From assembly GCA_023398855.1 (NCBI GenBank), contig JAEWRS010000549.1:1-7298 (forward strand): a stretch of 7,298 nucleotides of DNA, given 5' to 3'. Below are positions 1-6,541 of the stretch, piece by piece. Source of the DNA: Bacillota bacterium (GTDB lineage Bacteria > Bacillota > Clostridia > Lachnospirales > Lachnospiraceae). Under the pieces are notes generated by a model, which was not told where the DNA came from, searched no databases, and saw only the letters and a list, made by a program, of their open reading frames with translations. Position numbers and translations under genes: made by a program. Positions within the stretch are counted from its first letter, which is position 1. Every line of letters begins with the position of its first letter.

Positions 1-1913
1 TTACCCACAAAACCAGAATCCCCAGCGATTGGATATTTTTCATTCAGCCATTTTAACGTTTCTGATGACAATGGCACATATTCATAGCTCTTAAATCCGT
101 TTTTACTCTCCACTTCCAGACGGTCCAGACGATATATTGAATCCAGGTTCCCTTCATATGGTTCCGGATTATTGCTCTTATATGAATAGGTAGCAGTTAA
201 TGCTGCAAGCAGGGCAAACGCAAAACCACTGATTCTTTCATTTTCTGACTGTGCCAGGGAATTCCTTACATCTCCATACGTCATTTTAATCAGACTGCCT
301 GAATGCGATATTTCAATTTTAGCACTCATCAGCCCATGAGGATCTGATTTACCCGTTATTCTTTCATATGCTTCCCGGCTGAGTACTCCGTTTTGCCCCT
401 GTATCTCTTTAAGCAGCGCCAGACGCTCCTCTTTTCCATACTCCATCAGCAGCGGATCTGTCAGAAACAGGTACTCTGTTTCCGGATTCCCCTCCAGGCC
501 ATACAGGTCCAGTTTGGTTCCCACATTAAGCAGCTGATACGCCTCCATTTTATTCTCATATTCTCCCCACAGCTCTACAATCACCAGCTGATGAGACTTC
601 ATCTGCTCATACGCCTTTTCATCAAGACCCAGGTCTGTCATCAAACGGTCTTTGTTTGCTTCCAGTTCCTGCAAAACCAGAAGTTTTTCCTGCTCCACCT
701 TTGGCAGCTGATACCACTGACACATCTGTTTCAGTCTCTCATATGTTTCCATTGATATCCGTCCTGCTTCAGCTGACTTCCTTAATTCTTTCATGGTCTC
801 CACGGGCAGTAATTTAAGGATCTCAATCAACTTTAATGATGCTTCCTGCCCATTCTTCCTCTGTTCCAACAACTTCCCATTCTCATTCCAGCTGTTTGTG
901 AAGGGTCTGTCTTTCATCAGGATTCCGGTCAGTTCCTGGACCGCCTTTTCCACGGTTCCTGTCTGCAACGATACCTGCCGGTTGCTGATTACAAGATACC
1001 CCTTTTCTTCCAAAACTGCAATGGCAAGCAGCTTTCTGGGATCATCAACTCCTAAAATCTCCTTTCCCATTAATTCCTGCTTTACCTGTTTCAGCAGCTC
1101 CGCCCGTTCCCTCTCCGGCAGTGTATCCCACACCTTATCCATATATTCCTGCAGCTGGCTCCAGTTATGGGTCAGCACACCGGCCTCTACGGTTTTAAAG
1201 CCTGCCAGCTGCCGGTGGAGCTCCACCAGTTCCTCCGTCCAGCCTTCCGGCATTTCATACCCGGACATATCCTTTAGGACCTCTGCTTCCAGCTCCCTGA
1301 TCCCTTCCCCATAGTCCCACAGCTCTGACTGCAGAGCCCGGAGTCTGGCTTTCTGTGCAGCAATTTCCCGGAAGCATTCTTCCAGCCCACCGGTCAGTGC
1401 CCCCTTTGCTCCCTGCGCATAGGACAGGCTGCTGATCTCTCGTTTCCCTGACTCCAGAAGATCCCATGCCTCATCGTAATCTGCCTGAAGCATCCGGTGG
1501 CAGTAATCAATGGTTTCCTGACTGTCTTCCCTATAGGTTAAGAGGTTCGCACTTCCGGATCCGCCTCCCGCTCCTCCCAGTAGTTCCGGCAGTTTCAAAG
1601 CTTTCTGATTCAGCTCAATGGCTCTTGGAAGCACTTTCTTAAACAAAGTGTTATGCAGTGCGGTCAATTGTCCGATAAACTGCTTTGTCTCATGATACCA
1701 TACCTGGCTCTTTTTTACAAAACAATCCCTTGCATATCCTTCCCAGGAACTGCCTGTCAGGGTATCACAGCATTCCTTTACCTCGTCTGCGATCCGTGTA
1801 TAATGCTCAATATCTTTGCTGAGTCCTTTGCAGGTTTCTTCCAACACCGGAATACTTATTTGAAACAGCTCCATCTGGTTCACGCCCCCCCTGTACTTAT
1901 GTTCTTTCGTCAT
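1..1913 (-). CDS. WXG-domain type VII secretion substrate, probable polymorphic toxin (C-terminus off the left edge)
   Basis: The frame is open for 637 codons from an ATG at 1913 down to position 3 and has no stop, so the C-terminus lies outside the window. The first ~105 residues form two predicted helices around a W-E-G turn (W57 E58 G59, followed by YARDCF), which is the hallmark of WXG100/Esx proteins exported by type VII secretion. A flexible Gly-rich hinge (residues 113-119, GGAGGGSG) follows, then a long charged, mostly helical body with several WY-, LK- and EL-rich stretches, and a short hydrophobic stretch at 563-575 (GFAFALLAALTAT). No catalytic toxin motif is visible, and in this family it would lie at the missing C-terminal tip. 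The ATG at 1913 has AGGA five bases upstream. An alternative ATG at 1874 follows a run of seven Gs and would put W-E-G at residues 44-46, the usual WXG100 position. The body is not recognised. The secretion role is inferred from the WXG fold, and an immunity gene would be expected further left. Confidence 0.72.
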   Translation of the reverse strand, partial: MTKEHKYRGGVNQMELFQISIPVLEETCKGLSKDIEHYTRIADEVKECCDTLTGSSWEGYARDCFVKKSQVWYHETKQFIGQLTALHNTLFKKVLPRAIELNQKALKLPELLGGAGGGSGSANLLTYREDSQETIDYCHRMLQADYDEAWDLLESGKREISSLSYAQGAKGALTGGLEECFREIAAQKARLRALQSELWDYGEGIRELEAEVLKDMSGYEMPEGWTEELVELHRQLAGFKTVEAGVLTHNWSQLQEYMDKVWDTLPERERAELLKQVKQELMGKEILGVDDPRKLLAIAVLEEKGYLVISNRQVSLQTGTVEKAVQELTGILMKDRPFTNSWNENGKLLEQRKNGQEASLKLIEILKLLPVETMKELRKSAEAGRISMETYERLKQMCQWYQLPKVEQEKLLVLQELEANKDRLMTDLGLDEKAYEQMKSHQLVIVELWGEYENKMEAYQLLNVGTKLDLYGLEGNPETEYLFLTDPLLMEYGKEERLALLKEIQGQNGVLSREAYERITGKSDPHGLMSAKIEISHSGSLIKMTYGDVRNSLAQSENERISGFAFALLAALTATYSYKSNNPEPYEGNLDSIYRLDRLEVESKNGFKSYEYVPLSSETLKWLNEKYPIAGDSGFVG

Positions 1914-2259
1914 GGCCTTCCTGCTCGTGATAATGATAATCCCTCTTCTTTTTATTCACTTGTCAGTTTGCATCATTTACAATTTTTACCATATGATTTA
2001 ATTTTATCATGCATAAAAATGTCCTTCAACTGCCATTGAGTACATGAAAGCTCTAATTTAGTGCATAATTATAAGCTTTGTTTAATTACATGGACCAACT
2101 TCATGTGTTCGCCATTTTTACTATAAACAATTCCCTTCGGATTGGCAGGGAATCTGGGAAGACTTTGCCAACAGAAAGTGCTCCAAAACAAGGCGACATT
2201 CCATCTGGGTTTTAAAACGGGTATTCTTCCATCAATAAGATTACTGGAGGAAAATCATA
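1914..2259. other. Intergenic region between the WXG gene and the IS66 remnant
   Basis: This 346-base stretch contains the leftward promoter described separately and an AT-rich stretch around 2041-2095. From 2100 to 2240 it is more GC-rich, with short open frames in all three forward readings but no credible start or ribosome binding site. That part directly precedes the IS66 tnpA remnant and may be the left end of the insertion sequence, but I could not recognise a terminal inverted repeat. I see no RNA gene here. Confidence 0.4.
2001..2029 (-). promoter_or_regulatory. Probable sigma-A promoter of the WXG-domain gene
   Basis: On the minus strand, TTGAAG (2024-2029) and TAAAAT (2001-2006) are separated by exactly 17 bases. 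They match 4/6 and 5/6 of the consensus. The start site would fall near 1994, giving a leader of about 80 bases before the ATG at 1913. This is a pattern match only. Confidence 0.45.
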
Positions 2260-2445
2260 ATGAAAACTAACAATGTCATCCTGTGGAAGGAGCGTTTTGC
2301 TGACAGAGCAACCAGTGGCTTAAAGGTTGAGGACTGGTGTAAAAGAAATGGAGTTACGAAACATGCTTATTATTACCAGCACCGTAAAGTCCAGGCTGAC
2401 CAGCTAGGCTTAATAGAACACACATTCCACTCTTGGCAGAACTGA
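2260..2445 (+). pseudogene. tnpA: IS66-family accessory protein TnpA, truncated remnant
   Basis: The 61-residue product matches the N-terminal DNA-binding part of IS66 TnpA: W9 and R12 (WKERF), then the SG...W-C-K-R-N-G-V block and the Y-Y-Y-Q-H-R-K-V segment (about residues 38-45), which together form the helix-turn-helix. A good ribosome binding site (TGGAGG, 2244-2249) precedes the ATG. IS66 TnpA is usually around 100 residues or more, and here the frame ends soon after the helix-turn-helix, so the C-terminal half is lost or frameshifted. The tnpB remnant follows directly. The family assignment rests on motif recognition. The protein is probably not functional for transposition because tnpB is broken and tnpC is absent. 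Confidence 0.7.
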
Positions 2446-2464
2446 TGCAAAAGCTGGTGAGGGA

Positions 2465-2650
2465 ATGCTGAATCATTTTACTGCTGATGCCAGGCATATA
2501 TATCTTGCGATTGGTGCTACTGACTTCCGCAAATAGATCGGCAGCCATGTATCCATGGTACAGCTTCAGTCCGGAATGGATCCATTTGCAGATGCCTGCA
2601 TATTTGTCTTCTGTAATGAAAAAAAAGCTCATCATGATATAAAAGCAGTT
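2465..2650 (+). pseudogene. tnpB: IS66-family TnpB, broken by an internal stop
   Basis: Translation from the ATG at 2465 gives HIYLAIGATDFRK, then a TAG at 2534-2536, then in the same frame IGSHVSMVQLQ, MDPFADACIFVFCN and IKAV. This is the typical IS66 TnpB order (IYLA-G-TD-RK...G....VQ....DPF....FVFC......IKA). Beyond about 2650 the frame stays open to a TAA at 2720, but the residues no longer resemble TnpB, so the gene is also truncated at its 3' side, before the usual W-x-G-D-G-F segment. No tnpC transposase follows. TnpB has a poorly understood accessory role in IS66 transposition, and this copy is inactive. Confidence 0.75.
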
Positions 2651-2757
2651 TCTGGTAAAAGGAAAAACGAGATGGTGGAAACCGCTGAATTGCTTGACTT
2701 TAGAGGGCTTTGGAGTGATTAATAGACTACCAAAAAACGAAAGGAGTTCTGATATTT

Positions 2758-3036
2758 ATGGTAGTTGCAGGAAGGATTAACAAAGTGGCATTTTATTGCC
2801 GGATGAACCACAGTGACTGGGATTATTCAAGGTTTCTTTCAGAAGTAGAACAAATTCTGGATAAGAGATTCGGTAAAGGAAGCTGGGAGATACAGATGTT
2901 TTTTGAAATAGCTTCCGGTGTGGATTCGGACAGAAAACAATTTAACCGTCTGAAGATGGAGATTCAGGCAGAGCAGTGGGAAGCGGTTATCACAATTACT
3001 GCATCCAAGCTGTCACGGGATTGGAATTATATTTGA
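2758..3036 (+). pseudogene. Serine recombinase, N-terminal resolvase domain fragment
   Basis: This 92-residue fragment carries most of the catalytic domain of a large serine recombinase: the first strand (KVAFYCRMN, residues 9-17), IASG (51-54), R59 and F62 of the R-x-x-F-x-x-L element, and ITASKLSRDW (80-89), equivalent to the usual D/K-R-L-S-R. In active enzymes the first motif reads Y-x-R-V-S with Ser as the nucleophile, whereas here Asn17 occupies that place. A clear ribosome binding site (AAAGGAG, 2740-2746) stands 11 bases before the ATG. The reading ends at TGA 3034-3036 right after SRDW, where the remaining part of the domain is deleted and the next recombinase piece continues in another frame. 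Most likely a relic. A catalytically silent partner subunit is possible but less likely. Confidence 0.72.
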
Positions 3037-3826
3037 AAAGGAGAATATAAACGCATTGGATGCCAAGGGAGAAGTGCTGCTAACGATTCTTTCTTCTTTG
3101 ACCCAAGATGAGAGTCGGTCTATTTCGGAAAATTTAACATGGGGGATCCGCCGACACCTTGAGAAGGGGCAGCATAAGATGAGCACCAAAAGGTTCATGG
3201 GCTATGATACTGATGAGGATGGGAAGCTGGTGATTAACCGGAAGCATGCAGATATTGTAAAGCGGCTATTCTATGAATTTCTTAGTGGGAAAACAGTTGA
3301 TTATATTAAGCGGATATTTGAATTTGAACGAGAAGGGGTTATTAACTGGGATGACAGCACAAAATGGCAGGTGACCACTTTGCAGAGTATGCTTGAAAAT
3401 GAGAAGTACAAAGACGACGCGGTTTTGCAAAAGAGCTATACTGTGGATTTTGTTTCTAAGAAGCGGGTGCTGAATCAGGGAGAAATACAGAAGTTTTATA
3501 TAGAGGATGACCATGAAGCGATTATTGAGCCGTGGATTTGGGAATGTGTGCAGCTGGAGATTGAGCGGTATAAGGTGAAAGGTATTATGGGGTGTGCAAA
3601 CCGGCATGTTGAGGAGAGTACGCTGGAAAAACGTTTATTATGGCCTGGAATGGGGTTCTGGGCGAACCCTTTTCTCAGTTTGGTGAATCAGACTGCGGCA
3701 TTAATATATATGGAATCAGATTTTATGCTGAGAGTTCTACAATGTATTAAAGTTTTTGAGACTGGAGAGCTAATGGTTGTGTTTCTGGATGGGACAGAGG
3801 TTGAGTGTGAAAATGAAGAAGTGTAA
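3017..3826 (+). pseudogene. Large serine recombinase, C-terminal fragment with decayed zinc-ribbon region
   Basis: The recognisable frame begins at 3017 (GIGIIFEKENINALDAKGE), which is the end of a resolvase catalytic domain, and runs to the TAA at 3824. No normal start exists; a TTG at 3056 is the only nearby candidate. Numbering from that TTG, the catalytic C-terminal helix (ILSSLTQDESRSISEN, 11-26) leads into the DNA-binding recombinase domain (FMGYDTDEDGKL 47-58, then VKRLFYEFLSGKT and the KWQVTTLQSML repeat-region helix). The usual CGxCG zinc ribbon is missing: the sequence passes from QLEIER (166-171) straight to YKVKGIMGCANRHVEE (172-187). Residues 193-218 look out of frame (see findings), then the family-typical C-terminus returns (IKVF and VVFLDGTEVEC). 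Such recombinases integrate or excise transposons and phages; this copy is almost certainly inactive. Confidence 0.75.
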
Positions 3827-3834
3827 GAAAAGAT

Positions 3835-3868
3835 GCCGATTAGGAATAAGAGCCTGATCGGCTTTTTT
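3835..3868 (+). terminator. Rho-independent terminator after the recombinase remnant
   Basis: A 9-bp stem (3835-3843 pairing with 3854-3862, GCCGATTAG against CTGATCGGC with one G-U pair) has a 10-base loop and is followed by six Ts. It begins 8 bases after the recombinase stop codon. Confidence 0.85.
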
Positions 3869-4084
3869 GCATATTCTTTTATATAGTAAAAGCAGAGAGG
3901 GTGTGATAAAATTATACGTACAGATACTATTTGGGGAAAGACGGAAGTTCTGCCATGTAGTATAAGTACTCCATCTCACCGAACGTGGAGTCCGCAGCCC
4001 TGTTGCAGAACCAAAAACCCAATAGCATATGTTTGCAGCAATAAATAGAATGAGTTAGTGTTTAGGCGTGAAAGGATGATATAC
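3869..4084. other. Intergenic stretch with short unassigned open frames
   Basis: From 3914 a frame is open for 44 codons to a TAG at 4046, but its first codon would be ATA. A purine-rich AGAGAGG (3894-3900) lies 13 bases upstream. Another frame begins with GTG at 3903 and gives 20 residues. A weak hairpin (CTCCA/TGGAG) lies near 3970-3991. None of these resembles a family I know, and the region is best regarded as degraded sequence. Confidence 0.35.
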
Positions 4085-4224
4085 ATGAGAGAATTTTTAA
4101 GGTTAGAGGATTCATTAAAGATAGAAAAAATTTTACTTACGATATAGAAGTAGCTGATGAAACATTAGGCTTCGTGATATACTGGTGTAATAAATGCAAG
4201 AAGTGGACAACTTATATTGAGTAA
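4085..4224 (+). pseudogene. Small CxxC protein gene, apparently frameshifted by one missing T
   Basis: The ATG at 4085 has a good ribosome binding site (AAAGGATG, 4072-4079) but its frame (MREFLRLEDS...) stops at a TAG after 20 codons. One base over, a frame with no start codon reads FKVRGFIKDRKNF, DIEVADETLGFVIYW and then CNKCKKWTTYIE to a TAA at 4222. Restoring one T in the five-T run at 4094-4098 would join them into a 46-residue protein beginning MREFFKVRGF and ending in a C-x-x-C motif (a possible zinc knuckle) flanked by Trp. I do not recognise the family. The join could reflect a real mutation, a sequencing error in a homopolymer or slippage. It lies just upstream of the ABC-F gene, with about 50 bases between. 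Confidence 0.5.
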
Positions 4225-4245
4225 TGCATTTATGAGACCAATAAT
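4217..4245 (+). promoter_or_regulatory. Candidate promoter for the ABC-F gene
   Basis: TTGAGT (4217-4222) and AATAAT (4240-4245) are separated by 17 bases, matching 4/6 and 5/6 of the sigma-A consensus. The start site would be about 4252, giving a leader of only about 23 bases before the ATG at 4275. If so, there is no room for the leader-peptide attenuator that controls some ABC-F resistance genes. Transcription from further upstream cannot be excluded. Confidence 0.35.
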
Positions 4246-4263
4246 GTTAAAAATAAATGCCAC

Positions 4264-4268
4264 AGGAG
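4264..4268 (+). promoter_or_regulatory. Ribosome binding site that fixes the ABC-F start
   Basis: AGGAG lies 6 bases before the ATG at 4275. The in-frame ATG at 4257 has no comparable element, and using it would put this site inside the coding region and add six residues (MPQEII) that precede the conserved beginning MLKVQDLSYSY. Confidence 0.75.
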
Positions 4269-4274
4269 ATAATT

Positions 4275-6023
4275 ATGCTTAAGGTTCAAGACTTATCCTA
4301 CTCATATCCGCAAAAGGATTTATATAATAAAGTTTCATTTACAATCGAAGATAACACACATTGTGTATTGATTGGCACCAATGGTACAGGGAAAAGTACG
4401 TTGATTGACTTGCTCATGTACCCCGAAGAGTATTTGTATGACGGGAAAATAATGATTGATAGGGCAGATAAAATTGGATATGTCAGCCAGTTTTCTCAAT
4501 TAGATGCAAGAGAAGATATGACTGTATTTCAATATCTCAGCGACGAATTTGTAAAGCATGAACAAAAAATATTTGATTTTTGCAAGGAAATGGAGACTGC
4601 TGTAGAACTGGAAAAGATTTTTGAGGGGTATCAAAAAGAATTAGATGAATGGAATGCAATTGATGGTGAGTCTTATGAAATCAATATTAAAAAGCAATTA
4701 AAACTAGCTGATTTACAAAAGTTAGAAGAACAGAAAATCAACAGTCTCAGCGGCGGAGAATTTAAGCTGGTTCAGGTAATCAAAGAGATGATGCTGAGCC
4801 CGGGATTTCTTATTATGGACGAGCCGGATGTGTTTTTGGATTTTAAGCATTTAAATGCATTAAGGAATCTGATCAATGCCCACAAAGGAACTCTTCTTAT
4901 TATCACCCATAACCGGTACTTGTTAAATCATTGCTTTAACAAGATACTTCACATGGAAAATATGGATGTTCAGGAATTTGATGGAACCTATACAGAATAT
5001 AATTATGAACTCCTTGCTACAAAGCTTGACTTAAAGGAAGCTGCAGCTGCGGACCAGGCGGAAATTGACCGTCAAAGTAAAATCTTACAAAAGTCCAGAG
5101 CCAAAGCTACGATAATGGACAACGCCTCTCTTGGTAGAGCTGTACATGCAAGACAGACTTTGGTGGATCGGCTGAAAGCAAGAAAAACAAAGGCACCTTT
5201 CGTGGATATCAAACAGCCGGAGATTCATTTTGGACTGGAAAACGAAGTGAAAGATGAAAATATTCTGGAATTGACGGATTACAGCGTTGCATTTGATGAA
5301 CAGCTTTTTGAACATGTGGATTTTGAAATGAAGCCATCAGAACATGTAGCAATTGTGGGAAGTAATGGAACCGGGAAAACTACAATGCTATGTGAAATCT
5401 TTGAAAATAAGAAAGACACGATCAGAATCAGTGAAGATGCAAAGGTCAGTATGTTTTCACAGATTACCGGCTCATTATATGACGATACGAAAACATTGCT
5501 TGAGATCTTCGAAGAAAAAGGCTTTGGTATAAAAAATGATATAGAAAACTATTTGAAAAAATATGGTTTTGAAGGAGATACGCTTGGCCAGAAAGTGAGT
5601 GAATTATCTGGTGGAGAGAAAGATCTGTTTCAATTAGCGGTGCTCTCATCAGAAAAGGCCAATTTCCTGCTGTTAGATGAACCGACGGGGCATTTGGATG
5701 TTTATGCGCAGATTGCATTGGAACAGGCGATTTCAGAGTACAAAGGCGCAATTCTTATGGTGTCCCATGATTATTATACGGTGGCAAATTGTATGGACTA
5801 TGTACTTTTGGTAGAAGACAATACTGTGCGCAGAATGAGCATCCGTAAATTCCGGCAGATGATTTATGCTAATTATTTTGATAAAGATTATCTGCTGCTG
5901 GAGCAAAAGAAAAAAGAGACTGAAACCAGAATTCAACAGCAGCTTCGAGCAAATGAATTTGAAAAAGCAAAGGTTTTGATGGAGTCATTAGAAGAAATTA
6001 TTAAAAAAATGAAAATATCATAA
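4275..6023 (+). CDS. ABC-F family ATP-binding protein (ribosome-associated)
   Basis: This intact 582-residue protein has two ATP-binding domains and no membrane segments, so it is a soluble ABC-F protein and not a transporter subunit. Domain 1 has Walker A GTNGTGKST (34-42), signature LSGGE (158-162), Walker B with D182 and E183, and switch H212. Domain 2 has Walker A GSNGTGKTT (362-370), signature LSGGEKD (444-450), Walker B with D468 and E469 (DEPTGHLD) and H498. Between them, about residues 236-320, is the basic helical linker (around DNASLGRAVHAR, 282-293) that in this family reaches toward the ribosomal exit or peptidyl-transferase site. A Lys/Glu-rich helical tail ends the protein. Known relatives either protect ribosomes from antibiotics (Lsa/Vga/Msr type) or rescue stalled translation (Uup/EttA type); which applies here cannot be told. 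The ATG at 4275 is preferred over the one at 4257 because AGGAG (4264-4268) stands 6 bases before it. Domain 1 has DEPDVFLD instead of the common DEPTNHLD. Its own terminator follows. Confidence 0.9.
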   Translation: MLKVQDLSYSYPQKDLYNKVSFTIEDNTHCVLIGTNGTGKSTLIDLLMYPEEYLYDGKIMIDRADKIGYVSQFSQLDAREDMTVFQYLSDEFVKHEQKIFDFCKEMETAVELEKIFEGYQKELDEWNAIDGESYEINIKKQLKLADLQKLEEQKINSLSGGEFKLVQVIKEMMLSPGFLIMDEPDVFLDFKHLNALRNLINAHKGTLLIITHNRYLLNHCFNKILHMENMDVQEFDGTYTEYNYELLATKLDLKEAAAADQAEIDRQSKILQKSRAKATIMDNASLGRAVHARQTLVDRLKARKTKAPFVDIKQPEIHFGLENEVKDENILELTDYSVAFDEQLFEHVDFEMKPSEHVAIVGSNGTGKTTMLCEIFENKKDTIRISEDAKVSMFSQITGSLYDDTKTLLEIFEEKGFGIKNDIENYLKKYGFEGDTLGQKVSELSGGEKDLFQLAVLSSEKANFLLLDEPTGHLDVYAQIALEQAISEYKGAILMVSHDYYTVANCMDYVLLVEDNTVRRMSIRKFRQMIYANYFDKDYLLLEQKKKETETRIQQQLRANEFEKAKVLMESLEEIIKKMKIS

Positions 6024-6065
6024 TTTCGGTAAGCTTCATTATCCGGCTAAATAACAATATATGGT

Positions 6066-6105
6066 GAGAGCGTTCATTTTCAATCAAAATGAACGCTCTC
6101 TTTTT
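6066..6105 (+). terminator. Strong rho-independent terminator of the ABC-F gene
   Basis: A perfect 15-bp inverted repeat (6066-6080 and 6086-6100, GAGAGCGTTCATTTT and its complement) encloses a 5-base loop (CAATC) and is followed by five Ts. It starts 42 bases after the ABC-F stop. The opposite strand has no T run, so it works in one direction. Confidence 0.93.
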
Positions 6106-6482
6106 AGCATGGCTTTAGCCTGTTGAAAATGTCTGTGCAGCATAGATATTTAACCGGTAGCCCAATCACGGACAAAAGTCAGAATTCGGTGGTCCTTACT
6201 TCGAGTGTATGAAAGCTCCTTTCCTGGGGCAAACGGTCATATCATGATGCTCACGCTTGATTTGGCCGCTTAGCCATCCATGTTATGGAAAAGTAATGGA
6301 AAGGAAATATAAAAACCATTGGATGGTCATGATTTTTTTACAATTCACCTTCTTGTAATATATTAATAAAAAATTATGGGGAGGATATTATAATACGTAC
6401 AAGATGAAGTATAAACAAACAAGGATTTGGGAACTCAAACAGTATGAATCTAAAAGTGTATTTCGGATTATTGACTAAAAAA
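6106..6482. other. Gene-free region between the ABC-F gene and the Pho box
   Basis: The first part (6106-6300) is clearly richer in G+C than the AT-rich remainder and has no good coding frame; the longest forward opening is 39 codons (6154-6270) without an upstream start. ATGGCT at 6109-6114 could pair with AGCCAT at 6272-6277, but no stable fold is obvious. From 6300 on, the sequence is AT-rich. A GGGGAGG (6379-6385) resembles a ribosome binding site, but only short frames follow, such as ATG at 6404 with 24 codons. I assign no gene. Confidence 0.4.
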
Positions 6483-6510
6483 TTTACAAGAATTTTACCT
6501 ATAATTAACA
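6483..6510 (+). promoter_or_regulatory. Probable Pho box (three PhoP half-sites in 11-bp phase)
   Basis: TTTACA (6483-6488), TTTACC (6494-6499) and TTAACA (6505-6510) are separated by exactly 5 bases each, giving the 11-bp periodicity of PhoP operators in Gram-positive bacteria (TT-A/T/C-ACA direct repeats). A fourth repeat is not seen on either side. The array ends 31 bases before a TATAAT box and lies about 140 bases before pstB, a gene classically activated by PhoP under phosphate limitation. The spacing is seen directly; PhoP binding is inferred. Confidence 0.7.
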
Positions 6511-6541
6511 TGGATAATGCTTTAATTATGTTGAAGTATTG

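Noticed and set aside
393..2039. Several forward open frames across the left third (for example 393-755, 793-1314 and 1653-2039)
   Set aside because: They overlap the long minus-strand WXG frame, have no ribosome binding sites and give low-complexity, Ser/Leu/Phe-rich peptides typical of antisense readings.
2354..2635. Minus-strand open frame of 93 codons over the IS66 remnant
   Set aside because: The plus strand here clearly encodes IS66 TnpA and TnpB fragments; this is the antisense shadow.
5085..5936. Minus-strand frames inside the ABC-F gene
   Set aside because: They lie entirely within a gene with complete conserved ABC motifs and carry no recognisable features.
6272..6329. Possible inverted repeat CCATCCATG ... 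CATTGGATGG
   Set aside because: One base is unpaired and the loop is about 35 bases, with no T run or neighbouring element; weak and probably chance.
6404..6478. Short forward frame from ATG 6404 (24 codons) after GGGGAGG
   Set aside because: It is very short, the ribosome binding site is too far (18 bases), and its end overlaps the approach to the Pho box. Not supportable as a gene.
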